Assembly: GCF_030123405.1 (NCBI RefSeq)
Contig: NZ_CP126110.1
Location: 3,286,001 to 3,350,000, forward strand
Source of the DNA: Neobacillus sp. WH10
GTDB lineage: Bacteria; Bacillota; Bacilli; Bacillales; Cytobacillaceae
Direction: 5' to 3'
DNA length: 64,000 bases
Shown here: positions 33,787 through 42,323 of the stretch, piece after piece
Layout: the number at the start of each line of letters is the position of its first letter
Numbering within the stretch: position 1 is the stretch's first letter
The notes under the pieces: model-generated
What the model was told of the DNA's origin: nothing
Databases searched by the model: none
Seen by the model: the letters and a program-made list of their open reading frames with translations, nothing else
Position numbers and translations under genes: made by a program

Positions 33787-35289
33787 TCATTCGAAGCGGA
33801 AGAGTGGTGACATATCTTCTCGTATGTGATTAATATAAAAATAATCATTACTCGCAGCATCATATACGTAATCTTTTTTCCAATCCTCTATGTTATTAAT
33901 TATGTCTTTCACTGCTCCTACAAACAAAAGGATTTCCTCATTTGTCATAATTGGATGTACTGAGAAGCGTACCCATCCCGGTTTATCGGACATATCTCCA
34001 TGGTTAATTTTTTCTGTAATTTTTTTAGAGGCTTCTTTATCAATTTGAAAAAGATAATGCCCATAAGTTCCTGCACAGGAACACCCCCCTCTGACTTGAA
34101 ACCCATACCGGTCATTTAGCAGGCGTACAATTAAATTATAGTGAATAAAGTCGATATAAAACGAAACAATCCCAAGACGATCCTTTATATGTCCATTTAA
34201 TATATGAACATCGGAAATTTCCTCTAAGTTTGAGAGTAACAGTTTAAGCTGTTCTTTCTCTCTCTTCATTATATTTTCAACACCCATCTGGTTTTTCAAA
34301 TTTATGCAAAGGGCGGTGCGAATGGCTTGAAGAATTCCTGGTGTTCCTCCATCTTCTCGCAGCTCAATGTCTGCAAAATATTGGTGCTCGCCCCATGGAT
34401 TTGTCCAGGTTACTGTCCCGCCACCTGGATGGTCAGGAATCTTGTTCGAATATAGTCTTGAATCAAAGACCAATACTCCACTGGTTCCCGGGCCCCCTAA
34501 AAACTTATGGGGTGAGAAAAAGACCGCATCTAGTTTTTCTAGTGGATCTTTCGGATGCATATTGATTTTTACATATGGAGCTGATGCAGCAAAATCAACA
34601 AAACAGAGTCCTCCATGTTGATGCATGAGTCTAGCGAGTTGATAAATGGGAGTTTGAATCCCGGTTACATTTGAACAGGCTGTAAAGGATCCAATTTTCA
34701 ATCGGCGGTCCTTATAAAAATAAAGCAGTTGTTCAAGATGAAGAATATCCACCTTTCCTTCTTTATCAGGATTTATGATAACGACATCTCCAAGCGTCTC
34801 AAGCCAGGATGTTTGATTCGAATGATGTTCCATATGTGTTAAAAAAATTACCGGTCGTTCTTGTTCAGAAAGTTGAAGACATCCTTTCAATTGTTCAGGT
34901 ACTCGGATTCCCACCATTCGCTGCAGTTTATTGATAACAGACGTCATTCCAAAGCCATCTAGGATCACGACATCATAATGATCCGCATTAACATGTTCCT
35001 TAATTATTGACTTCGATTGTTTGTATATTCCCGTCATCATTAAACTCGTAATATTTGATTCTGTATGTGTATTGGCCATAAATGGCCCGAAAACCTCAGA
35101 TATTTTTTGTTCAATGGGCCTATATAATCGCCCGCTTGCCGTCCAGTCCGCATAGATAATTTTTTTTTTCCCAAAGGGAGAATCAAATTCTTGGTTCATC
35201 CCAATCACATTTGAGCGAAACGTTTGAAAATATTTCTCGAGGTTATCAGGGATTCGAAAAGTTTTATTCCCAATAGTGGCAGTGATCAT
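33787..35289 (-). CDS. Class V aminotransferase-fold PLP enzyme (cysteine desulfurase-like)
   Basis: About 500 residues, larger than SufS or NifS (about 400). The PLP lysine is in FFSPHKFLGGPGTSGVLV, the phosphate-binding THMEHHSNQTSW segment is present, and FQVRGGCSCAGTYGHYLF supplies cysteines in the place of the mobile catalytic loop. ATG at 35289 is used because AAGGTG lies eight bases upstream; GTG at 35298 is the alternative. An added C-terminal segment (about residues 440-500) is not typical of desulfurases. It could be a desulfurase, a lyase or a selenocysteine-lyase-like enzyme. Confidence 0.82.
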   Translation of the reverse strand: MITATIGNKTFRIPDNLEKYFQTFRSNVIGMNQEFDSPFGKKKIIYADWTASGRLYRPIEQKISEVFGPFMANTHTESNITSLMMTGIYKQSKSIIKEHVNADHYDVVILDGFGMTSVINKLQRMVGIRVPEQLKGCLQLSEQERPVIFLTHMEHHSNQTSWLETLGDVVIINPDKEGKVDILHLEQLLYFYKDRRLKIGSFTACSNVTGIQTPIYQLARLMHQHGGLCFVDFAASAPYVKINMHPKDPLEKLDAVFFSPHKFLGGPGTSGVLVFDSRLYSNKIPDHPGGGTVTWTNPWGEHQYFADIELREDGGTPGILQAIRTALCINLKNQMGVENIMKREKEQLKLLLSNLEEISDVHILNGHIKDRLGIVSFYIDFIHYNLIVRLLNDRYGFQVRGGCSCAGTYGHYLFQIDKEASKKITEKINHGDMSDKPGWVRFSVHPIMTNEEILLFVGAVKDIINNIEDWKKDYVYDAASNDYFYINHIREDMSPLFRFE

Positions 35290-35371
35290 TTGTTTCACAC
35301 CTTAGAGTTTTGTTCTATTAATTAATATATGCAGGATACAATAGAGCTGTTTCATCTGCTGATATTAAAAA

Positions 35372-35403
35372 AATAACCCAATCGCAGAAAAACGATTGGG
35401 TAT
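35372..35403 (-). terminator. Terminator after the coiled-coil gene
   Basis: AATAACCCAATCG pairs with CGATTGGGTAT, allowing one bulge, and a minus-strand T run of seven follows. Confidence 0.85.
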
Positions 35404-35432
35404 CTTTTACATATTTCAATAATGAATAATTC

Positions 35433-35780
35433 CTAGAAAGTGGTAATCCGAGCCGATTCTTTTTTTGTCACTTCATCAATCTTTTGGATAAACATTTGAA
35501 AAACTCTTCTTTTTTCCTCGAGATCTTTTATGTATTCTTTAAGTTGGTTATAGCTTTCTTCAAATGGTTTATGGTACATTTCACGAATTTTTTCAATAAT
35601 CTCCTCGTTTACAGTCGATTGAATCACCTGCTTTGTAATTCCATATTTATAGGAGTACACTTTTAATTCCTGTGCTACTTCATCATATTCTTTAGCAATT
35701 TCAGCCAAAACTAATGAAATATCGTCCTTCCACTCATCTAATGATTTCTGTAAATACGATTTTACTTTTGTTTCTTCCAT
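35433..35780 (-). CDS. Hypothetical coiled-coil protein
   Basis: A 115-residue highly charged helical protein starting at ATG 35780 after AGGGTGGGTG. Heptad-like spacing runs through most of its length (DDISLVLAEIAKEYDEVAQE, NQLKEYIKDLEEKRRVFQMF). It has no membrane segment, signal or cysteine. Monocistronic. It lies at the edge of the repeat and IS region. The family is not recognised. Confidence 0.7.
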   Translation of the reverse strand: MEETKVKSYLQKSLDEWKDDISLVLAEIAKEYDEVAQELKVYSYKYGITKQVIQSTVNEEIIEKIREMYHKPFEESYNQLKEYIKDLEEKRRVFQMFIQKIDEVTKKESARITTF

Positions 35781-35987
35781 AAAAGCACCCACCCTAATAG
35801 AGTCAAGATTATGTTTACACTATTATAGCGCTGTAAAGTTACATGGAGGTTGCGACCAGTTTACAGATTTTTATCATCGAACTGAAATATTGAAATAACG
35901 GTTTATTTAACACGATAAAAAAAACGATTACCTGGGACAATAAAGGGTTCCGTTTTTAGGTGTAAAACTGTTAAATGACATAGAAAA

Positions 35988-36022
35988 TGGCGTTTAAAAC
36001 TGCTTCCAGTTTTAACACGCCA
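35988..36022. repeat. Stand-alone hairpin in a gene-free stretch
   Basis: TGGCGT-TTAAAACT pairs with AGTTTTAA-ACGCCA around a six-base loop with one bulged base. No gene ends nearby on either strand; a TTTTATT run follows on the plus strand. The rest of 35793-36144 shows nothing recognisable. Confidence 0.65.
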
Positions 36023-36326
36023 CTTTTATTATTCATATGGACTAATTGACAATCAATTTAAGGTTTCTCCTTATTTCAACTAAACCCGATCTTGCAATTA
36101 GAAAAAAGGCCGATAATTGCAGTTGATCATTATTGAATTTGCTTGTTGATTGTCCGAATGCGAGGCTTATTCGGACAGGATATTCAGAAAGTCGACTTGT
36201 CTTGTCCGAATGCGAGTCTTATTCAGACAGGATAAGCAGAAAATTAGTCAAGTCCAGAATATTGTGTAAAAGTGTCTACAATGAAATATCGACATGCTTA
36301 AAATTATGATAAGTGGAGTACACTTA

Positions 36327-36442
36327 TTTCGAATTTACATTGAGGGGCGGGCATGATAGCCTGGAGGGCAAGACAGGGGTTGCTAAACTCCTGGCTTCCT
36401 GGCTTTACATCATGCCCGCGGAGGCTCAATGTCAATTCGAAA
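36327..36442. repeat. 116-bp nested hairpin inside the IS, downstream of the transposase
   Basis: Outer arms TTTCGAATT/AATTCGAAA, ACATTGAG/CTCAATGT and GGGCATGAT/ATCATGCCC pair in register with small bulges. Inner segments AGCC-GGA/TCC-GGCT and CAGG-GTT/AAC-CCTG continue the stem. It is much more GC-rich than its surroundings. Confidence 0.8.
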
Positions 36443-36558
36443 TTAGGCCATCCTCCATACCTTAACACTAATTTTCTTCTGCTTTCTATAAGTAGGTAAA
36501 GGGGGGGGGTCCAACTTGTTCTCCCTTCGAACCTATCAAAATTTCATGATTACTTTTT

Positions 36559-37719
36559 TCATACTGCTATTTTTTTATTTGCTTGTTCATCTCCAATGTC
36601 CATTAAAACTGCCCCTATTAATCTGAACGCTGATTGTGTATTGGGAAAAATTCGTATAACTTTTTCCCTTCTTCTAACTTCTTGATTCAATCGTTCCAAT
36701 GAATTTGTACTACGAATATATTTGTGATATTTCGAAGGGTGGTTTAAATATTGAATGGCATCTTCGAAGCCATCTTCCAATGTTTCTATTGCTTTTGTTA
36801 ATTTTGGATTTTCTCCAAAACTCTTTAGAAACTCCTCTTTGAAATTCCTCGCATCCTCAATTTTTACAGCCTCAAACATTCTTTTTAAGCCTATTTTCAC
36901 CTCATCCACGTCTTTTTTGGGCAATTGATTAAAGATATTGCGTTTAAAATGTACTGTGCAGCGTTGCCAAGTAGTCCCCACAAATTCTTCGGCAATAGCC
37001 TTTTTTAAGCCCTTATGTGCATCTGATATGATCAATTTAGGTGATTGTAGACCGCGTGATTGTAAGTACTGAAAAAATCTTTGCCAGGCCTCAAAGCTTT
37101 CAGAGTGGTCTACTTTTAAACCGAGGATTTCCCGCCCATTATGTTCATTAATCGCAGTTGCAATATAAACGGCCTTAGACACTACATGGTGATGTTCCCT
37201 TACTTTGATATACATGGCATCCGCAAAAATGTAGGGATAGTATGTTGTATTTAGAGGCCTATTTGCCCATGTGTTAACAATTGGATCGAGCTTTTCTGTT
37301 AGGGAAGAAACAAATGATTTTGAAACGCTCTCACCACATAATTGTTGTACTATATTTTTCACCTTTCGAGTGGATACCCCGTTCACCACCATTTCGAGCA
37401 TTGAAAGAACAAATGCTTGGTCACACCGGGAATATCTTTCAAATACAGAAGGTGAGAACTCTCCGTTACGTGTACGGGGTACTTTCAAGGTTACTTTACC
37501 AATACTTAAAAGCAGCTCTCGCTCATAGTAGCCATTTCGGTAGTCCCGACGGTCCGTTGTACGTTCGTAAGTTCCAGCATGTAAATAATCATCACGTTCT
37601 TTTTCCATCACTGAATTTAATACAAGGACTATAGATGCTTTGATAACTGCGTCAATATCAGAATTCATTACAGAATCTTTTAAATCGTCAATATTTAGGT
37701 TAAACTGAAGTTGAGTCAA
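36559..37719 (-). CDS. IS256-family transposase (mutator type)
   Basis: A 386-residue DDE transposase, intact and of normal length. It starts at TTG behind AGGAGGAATTAATT. Family signatures include RDYRNGYYERELLLSIGKVT near the N-terminus, the first catalytic Asp in YIFADAMYIKV, the second in KLIISDAHKGLKKAI, the CTVHFKRN segment and the C-terminal NSLERLNQEVRRREKVIRIF containing the catalytic Glu. The open frame and clean ends suggest a recent insertion that may still be active. Confidence 0.95.
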   Translation of the reverse strand: MTQLQFNLNIDDLKDSVMNSDIDAVIKASIVLVLNSVMEKERDDYLHAGTYERTTDRRDYRNGYYERELLLSIGKVTLKVPRTRNGEFSPSVFERYSRCDQAFVLSMLEMVVNGVSTRKVKNIVQQLCGESVSKSFVSSLTEKLDPIVNTWANRPLNTTYYPYIFADAMYIKVREHHHVVSKAVYIATAINEHNGREILGLKVDHSESFEAWQRFFQYLQSRGLQSPKLIISDAHKGLKKAIAEEFVGTTWQRCTVHFKRNIFNQLPKKDVDEVKIGLKRMFEAVKIEDARNFKEEFLKSFGENPKLTKAIETLEDGFEDAIQYLNHPSKYHKYIRSTNSLERLNQEVRRREKVIRIFPNTQSAFRLIGAVLMDIGDEQANKKIAV

Positions 37720-38293
37720 AATTAATTCCTCCTCATTGTTTTCGTCGCTGTTAACATTGTAGACAAGAGGTATTAATTTGACTCCTTTTCTTTTTACACA
37801 ATTATACGGACTTAATCAGAAAATTGCTTTGTCTTGTCCGAATGCGAGGTTTATTCGGACAGGATATTCAGAAAATTGCCTTGTCTTGTCCGAATGCGAG
37901 GCTTATTCGGACAGGATATTCAGAAAATTGCCTTGTCTTGTCCGAATGCGAGTCTTATTCGGACAGGATATTCAGAAAATTGCCTTGTCTTGTCCGAATG
38001 CGAGGCTTATTCGGACAGGATATTCAGAAAGTTGCCTTGTCTTGTCCGAATGCAAGGCTTATTCGGACAGGATAAGCAGAAAGTTGCCTTGTCTTGTCCG
38101 AATGAGAGGCTTATTCGGACAGGACAAGAGGAATTTTGCCTTTGACAGTCCGAATGTATGGCGGATTCGGACAGATATGCAGGATGTTTAAAAGAAAAAT
38201 TGCGTGAGTCACTTCTCACACTATTTTATGTGTCACTTAATAACTATGCACTAGAAAACGGAACCCGTTACTTGGACAAATAACCATCATCCA

Positions 38294-39028
38294 TTATTCT
38301 ATCTTCACTATTTTTACAAACTCCTCCATGGTTGTTGAATATTTAATATAGGTTCGAGGCAGTAAATATAGCTCATTTTTTATTCCAGTTTGCGAATAAG
38401 GTCCTGGAGTGGTTGTAAGGCCAAACAAATAATACTTCTTCGTTTCCGTAACCACTTGTTCATTAGTGTTTCCATATGGAAAGGCAAGTGCAATTACCGG
38501 TTTTCCTGTTATTTCCTGTATTTTTTCTTTGGATACTTTTAGTTCGTATTTTAGATCTTCCACTTTCGTTAAATCCGGATGTGTCGCCGTATGTGATTGA
38601 ATCGAGATTAAACCAGAGTCTGACATCCGTTTTAAATCTGAAATTGAAAGACGATTTGTACGGCCAATAAAATCCGATATGACAAATATGGTTCCGGTTG
38701 GCTTAAAATTAATTGTTGACAGCTTTTGAAAAATGGCAAAAGCGTTAAGATTATTTTTGTAGCCGTCATCAAAGGTAATAAAAATCGGTTTTTTTACTTT
38801 CATACGATCTCGCCAACGTTCAAACGTTAATAATGTATAACCTTGGTCTCTTAAATAACTCATTTGTTTCTCAAAATTTTCTGGCGATACATATAACTCC
38901 TTGGAACCATGTCCATTATATTCTGCAATAGAGTGATAAATTAAGATTGGAATTTTTTGCACTGCTGCTGCTTTTTCTGGAAGTCCTAATAGTAGAACAC
39001 CTAGGAGTATTAATGAAATCCTTTTCAT
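38294..39028 (-). CDS. Secreted polysaccharide deacetylase family protein
   Basis: A 244-residue NodB-type deacetylase with an N-terminal signal peptide (MKRISLILLGVLLLGLPEKAAA, cleavage likely after AAA). Catalytic motifs are FDDGYKNN (motif 1) and SHTATHPDL (motif 2, HxxxH), with LAFPYGNTNE as motif 3. It should act outside the membrane on cell-wall or capsular glycans. The small domain size and SIAEYNGHGSKELYVSP segment resemble PgaB/IcaB-type and Bacillus YxkH-like enzymes. Monocistronic. The repeat array lies just downstream. Confidence 0.9.
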   Translation of the reverse strand: MKRISLILLGVLLLGLPEKAAAVQKIPILIYHSIAEYNGHGSKELYVSPENFEKQMSYLRDQGYTLLTFERWRDRMKVKKPIFITFDDGYKNNLNAFAIFQKLSTINFKPTGTIFVISDFIGRTNRLSISDLKRMSDSGLISIQSHTATHPDLTKVEDLKYELKVSKEKIQEITGKPVIALAFPYGNTNEQVVTETKKYYLFGLTTTPGPYSQTGIKNELYLLPRTYIKYSTTMEEFVKIVKIE

Positions 39029-39256
39029 AAAATTCCTCGCTTGTTTTCATTTTAGGGTCGTTCCAATTATTGTCCCTCTATTACTTTTTTCTATAACCAT
39101 ATCATCAGAGTATTTAACAACTTTGTTTGTGGCGATCAGTCATTAAGGAATACTTTACTTGTGACACTATTTTTTACCTAAGTAAAAATGTTTAAGATGA
39201 CTTCATTTTTATCAAAGTGGTAAACTATTCATATCTTTTGAAGAAGGAGCTACACC

Positions 39257-40045
39257 ATGATTGAGTACAAAGTATTATTTTTAGATATTGACGGAACCCT
39301 ATTGACACCCGATGATACGATTGAGGAATCAACAAAAGCGGCTATTTCTCAAGTTCAAGCAAATGGTTTGGAGGTCTTCTTAGCAACTGGAAGACCACTC
39401 CATGAAATTGATGAATTAGCAAAGGAATTGAACATTCGATCATTTATTGGCTATAACGGAGCATACGCTACTTACCAAGGGGAAGACATTTTTCAAGAAC
39501 CAATGGATCCTATGCTGGTTGAGCATTTCATGAAGATTGCATCCGAGCACCACCATGAGGTCGTCCTTTACACCAATAATAAAAACGTCTTTACAAATAA
39601 GGATGCACCTGTAATGAAAGAATTTATAAAAATGTTCCACTTACAGAAAAATGAATCTTACTCCCCATCATTCAATAATGAAGTTCTCGGAATGACATTA
39701 GTTAATATGAAAAAAGATGACGTAAGGCTTTACGAAAAAGAGACTAGTATCCATTTATCTCAAGTCAATGTCGACGGAATGCGGCATTGCTATGATGTAA
39801 TTAGGGATAAAATAAATAAAGGTTATGGGATTCAAATGGTTTTAAAACGTCTTGGTATTCCTAGAGAATGTTCTATTGCCTTTGGCGATGGAATGAATGA
39901 TAAGGAAATGCTGCAAATTGCAGGTGAGAGTTTTGCCATGGGGAACGGGCATCCTGATATTTTCCAATATGCCAAGCATAAAACAACAGAGGTTACTGAT
40001 TCCGGAATCTATAATGGCTTAAAAATGCTTGGTTTAGTCGATTGA
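39257..40045 (+). CDS. Cof-type HAD-IIB family phosphatase
   Basis: A 262-residue HAD-superfamily hydrolase with cap type C2. Motif I is FLDIDGTLLTPDD (nucleophile Asp10), motif II is FLATGRPL, the lysine is in INKGYGIQMVLKRL, and motif IV is FGDGMNDKEML. It resembles B. subtilis YkrA. Likely substrates are phosphorylated sugars or cofactors such as FMN or PLP, but none can be chosen from sequence. The start follows GAAGGAG. A terminator follows the gene. Confidence 0.92.
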   Translation: MIEYKVLFLDIDGTLLTPDDTIEESTKAAISQVQANGLEVFLATGRPLHEIDELAKELNIRSFIGYNGAYATYQGEDIFQEPMDPMLVEHFMKIASEHHHEVVLYTNNKNVFTNKDAPVMKEFIKMFHLQKNESYSPSFNNEVLGMTLVNMKKDDVRLYEKETSIHLSQVNVDGMRHCYDVIRDKINKGYGIQMVLKRLGIPRECSIAFGDGMNDKEMLQIAGESFAMGNGHPDIFQYAKHKTTEVTDSGIYNGLKMLGLVD

Positions 40046-40070
40046 GGCAAGAAAGATATGGTTATTTTAA

Positions 40071-40099
40071 GTGCAGAATTAAATCTTCTGCACTTTTTT
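40071..40099 (+). terminator. Terminator after HAD gene
   Basis: GTGCAGAA and TTCTGCAC arms, seven-base loop, T run. Confidence 0.9.
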
Positions 40100-40261
40100 T
40101 ATTGCGAAAAAGACTATTTTTGCAAGAATATGTTGTTATTTCTTGATTTCAGTCTTGTTTTGATAGCTTTTGTCAGGCAGCAGGAAAAATAGATACCGCA
40201 TGGTGAATAACTATTCCAAGAAGAATTTTATCCTAGAGACGATAGAAAGGATTGATGAAAA

Positions 40262-41137
40262 TTGAAGACATATACCTTAAAAGAAGTTTCTAAAAAAATA
40301 AATGTAGCACCAGGAATGGTACGCCAGTGGGAAAAAGATTTTGTTGATTTTCTTGATATTCCCCGCTCAAAACAAGGTGCAAGACTTTTTACTGATTTGG
40401 AGATTGACCTTTTGTTAGAAATTAAACAATTAGCCGAAAAAAATGAAACAAAGGAAATGATTTGGCAGTGGATGCAAAAAAGGCATGAGCCTGAAATAGA
40501 AGAAATTCCCCCTATACCCGAAGTCTCATTAAAAATCATCTCTGAAGAAGCGGTTATCCCAATTCCTGTTGAAGAAAACACCATTAAAGATACAGAGCTA
40601 TTTTTCGAGGCTATGGAAACCTATAAGAAAACCTTTTTAAATGAGGTTAAGGATGAAATCCGTAGTGTCGTTCGTAAAGAAGTTTTAGAAGAAGTCAAAA
40701 AAGAAATAACAAAGGGCACTTATTATACTGTGAAATCAATTTCAGACTCAATTTATAAATCAACAGAGAACACAAAAGCAGAGATCGAAGATTTATCAAA
40801 GACATTTGATAAAGTTTCAGAAGTCACAACTGACTCCTTGAAGTACCTTGCCAATAATATTACGAACCTTTCTCTAGAGACCTCTGAAGAGATCTTTTCA
40901 CTCTCTAGGCAACTATCAAAAACCTCTGAAGAGTTATCAAATTCTGTGGATGTTACAAATAATGAAATTTCCAGTCTATCAGAAACGTTAACAAGAGATC
41001 GTGAATTCCTTGTGGAAGAACGTAATCAATACCGTCACGAGGTTACACAAAGAGAATTAGTATTCCAACAAATGCTAACCAGTTTTCGCGATGTTGCAGC
41101 GGCAAAAGAAAGGAAATGGTGGAAATTTTGGTCTTAA
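40262..41137 (+). CDS. MerR-like coiled-coil protein with aromatic C-terminus (DUF3967-like)
   Basis: A 291-residue protein starting at TTG 40262. The N-terminus is a MerR-type HTH (YTLKEVSKKINVAPGMVRQW, then TDLEIDLLLEIKQL). The middle and C-terminal parts are long amphipathic coiled coil (about residues 115-275), ending VAAAKERKWWKFWS. The basic, tryptophan-rich end looks like a membrane-binding amphipathic tip, as in DUF3967 proteins. It lies directly upstream of racA, another MerR-type coiled-coil DNA anchor, and may be a paralog with a related chromosome or plasmid-anchoring role (inference). Confidence 0.8.
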   Translation: MKTYTLKEVSKKINVAPGMVRQWEKDFVDFLDIPRSKQGARLFTDLEIDLLLEIKQLAEKNETKEMIWQWMQKRHEPEIEEIPPIPEVSLKIISEEAVIPIPVEENTIKDTELFFEAMETYKKTFLNEVKDEIRSVVRKEVLEEVKKEITKGTYYTVKSISDSIYKSTENTKAEIEDLSKTFDKVSEVTTDSLKYLANNITNLSLETSEEIFSLSRQLSKTSEELSNSVDVTNNEISSLSETLTRDREFLVEERNQYRHEVTQRELVFQQMLTSFRDVAAAKERKWWKFWS

Positions 41138-41238
41138 TTAGGAAGTTTCACTTATAAAAGCTACTTTGCTTCTTGTGATTACTACGTAATAGATCGTCAC
41201 TCATGGTTACGGTAATTTTATCATTAGGAGGATTCGAC

Positions 41239-41760
41239 ATGAATACAAGTGAAGTAGCAAAATTGTTAGGAGTATCTGTAAGCACGATTCAGCGCTGGGT
41301 GAAGCAGCTCGGGCTGCCAATGGAAAAAAATGAGCGTGGGCATTATCATTTTTGCAGCGGTGACATTAATCTTTTAAAAGAAATACATGAGCAGCTTCAA
41401 AATGGAACACTATTGCATGAAATTACCCCAGTAAATGTTCAAAAAAGAGTGCGAAAAGGTTCTGTTAAAGCAGATGATAATGAAAAAGCAATTGAAAAGT
41501 TATTCATAAAAGTAAGTGAATTAGAAATTAGTTTGAATGCCAAGGCAGATTCAGTTGCTTCGTATCAACTCCTGCAGCACCGCCGGGAAATAGAAGAACT
41601 GCAAGATTATGTAAAAGTTTTAGTGCAACAGGTCAATCTACTTCAAAACCAGTTAAACAATCTGACCCTACCAGTACAAATTGAAAAACCAATTGTATTT
41701 GATCAAAGCAGGGATAAAAAGAAAAAGAAGAGATTCGTAAGTTCTATATTTGGTTTTTGA
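41239..41760 (+). CDS. racA: Chromosome-anchoring protein RacA
   Basis: A 173-residue protein starting at ATG 41239, behind AGGAGG; the upstream frame is not used. The N-terminal HTH (MNTSEVAKLLGVSVSTIQRW, VKQLGLPMEKNERGHYHF) matches RacA, followed by a central coiled coil (about residues 80-150) and a basic tail KKKKKRFVSSIFGF. RacA remodels the chromosome into an axial filament at the start of sporulation and tethers the origin region to the pole through DivIVA. Length is close to B. subtilis RacA (184). Confidence 0.88.
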   Translation: MNTSEVAKLLGVSVSTIQRWVKQLGLPMEKNERGHYHFCSGDINLLKEIHEQLQNGTLLHEITPVNVQKRVRKGSVKADDNEKAIEKLFIKVSELEISLNAKADSVASYQLLQHRREIEELQDYVKVLVQQVNLLQNQLNNLTLPVQIEKPIVFDQSRDKKKKKRFVSSIFGF

Positions 41761-41789
41761 CTTTCATTACCATTGGAAACCAAAATAAA

Positions 41790-41815
41790 GACCGACCGTA
41801 ATTTTACAGTCGGTC
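41790..41815 (+). terminator. Terminator after racA
   Basis: GACCGAC-GTAA and TTAC-GTCGGTC arms with one mismatch; short T-rich tail. Confidence 0.85.
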
Positions 41816-41858
41816 ATCTTTATTGTTCAATTAAAAGCGCTTTCAGCATATTAGACAA

Positions 41859-42323
41859 TTAAGCTTCTTTATATTGTTCTTCCATGCCAAATGGATCCCC
41901 AACAAATGAAATTTCTTTGATAGTTAATTGGAGATCTCCTGTAGGAATTTTAAGCGAAAGCTGTTCATCGAGTTTCCTTAGAAGCAGCTGTCTGCCGACC
42001 GGTGATAAAAAGGAAATGAAGCCTCTATCCGGGTCCGATTGGTCCGGAAGACAGATCACATAGTCTTCTGTTTCATCGTCCTCGTCGTAGAGTACCGTCA
42101 CCTTTGTACCGATAAGAACTTTTGGAAATTTTGAAATAAAACCTTTTTTGCTATTTTTTGACAATAACTCTTCTACCTCTAAGACATACAAGTTAAAAAA
42201 GTGTTTAATCCTTTCTTGAATTGGCGTTGAAGATAAATAAAGATTTGTTAAATCTTTATTATTTTCATCAATGTAAGCTAATTGCTGCAAATAAAATTCT
42301 CCTGAAAAGTTACTATGGTTCAT
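41859..42323 (-). CDS. GreA/GreB-family C-terminal domain protein
   Basis: A 154-residue protein whose second half (PKVLIGTKVTVLYDEDDETE, FLSPVGRQLLLRKLD) matches the FKBP-like C-terminal domain of GreA/GreB and Rnk. The N-terminal 70 residues are helical but do not show the usual acidic coiled-coil tip of transcript-cleavage factors. It is therefore probably an RNA-polymerase secondary-channel binder of the atypical Gre group rather than true GreA. A 22-residue upstream ORF overlaps its start and a large stem lies in its leader. Confidence 0.8.
   Translation of the reverse strand: MNHSNFSGEFYLQQLAYIDENNKDLTNLYLSSTPIQERIKHFFNLYVLEVEELLSKNSKKGFISKFPKVLIGTKVTVLYDEDDETEDYVICLPDQSDPDRGFISFLSPVGRQLLLRKLDEQLSLKIPTGDLQLTIKEISFVGDPFGMEEQYKEA

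Larger units (their letters stand above)
36246..37816 (-). mobile_element. IS256-family insertion sequence
   Basis: A 1571-bp element. The left end reads AGTCAAGTCC then AGAATATTGTGTAAAA; the right end, reverse-complemented, reads ATTAAGTCC then GTATAATTGTGTAAAA, giving imperfect terminal inverted repeats of about 25 bases. Flanks are the 9-bp direct repeat CAGAAAATT (36237-36245 and 37817-37825), the target duplication size expected for IS256. It inserted into the linker of one unit of repeat array A. It carries one transposase and a 280-bp non-coding segment with a large hairpin. Confidence 0.9.
36145..38192. repeat. Tandem palindromic repeat array A (52-bp period), split by an IS
   Basis: Units start at 36145 and 36197, then after the IS at 37829, 37881, 37933, 37985, 38037, 38089 and 38141, each exactly 52 bases apart. 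Each unit has the palindrome TGTCCGAAT/ATTCGGACA around a nine-base loop (GCGAGGCTT in most), then a linker containing CAGAAAATTGCC. Removing the IS and one copy of its target duplication restores an unbroken nine-unit array. The last unit is diverged. All three plus frames are open by chance across the array, so ORFs there are not genes. Confidence 0.92.

Noticed and set aside
37778..38191. Long overlapping ORFs in three plus frames across the repeat array
   Set aside because: They arise because the 52-bp unit has no stop in any frame. 52 is not a multiple of three, so each frame repeats the same peptides in turn. No ribosome binding sites precede them.
32330..38192. Tandem arrays as possible CRISPR arrays
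   Set aside because: Linkers between palindromes are themselves repeated rather than unique, and no cas gene is present.
35945..38266. Inverted GGGTTCCGTTTT segments at 35945 and 38266 as ends of a larger element enclosing array and IS
   Set aside because: Only about 12 bases match exactly and the flanks agree poorly. The right copy can form a small terminator after the deacetylase gene, which explains it more simply.
38294..41760. Array A as RacA binding sites
   Set aside because: racA is only about 3 kb away, but the array palindrome does not match the RacA site consensus as I remember it, and proximity alone is weak evidence.
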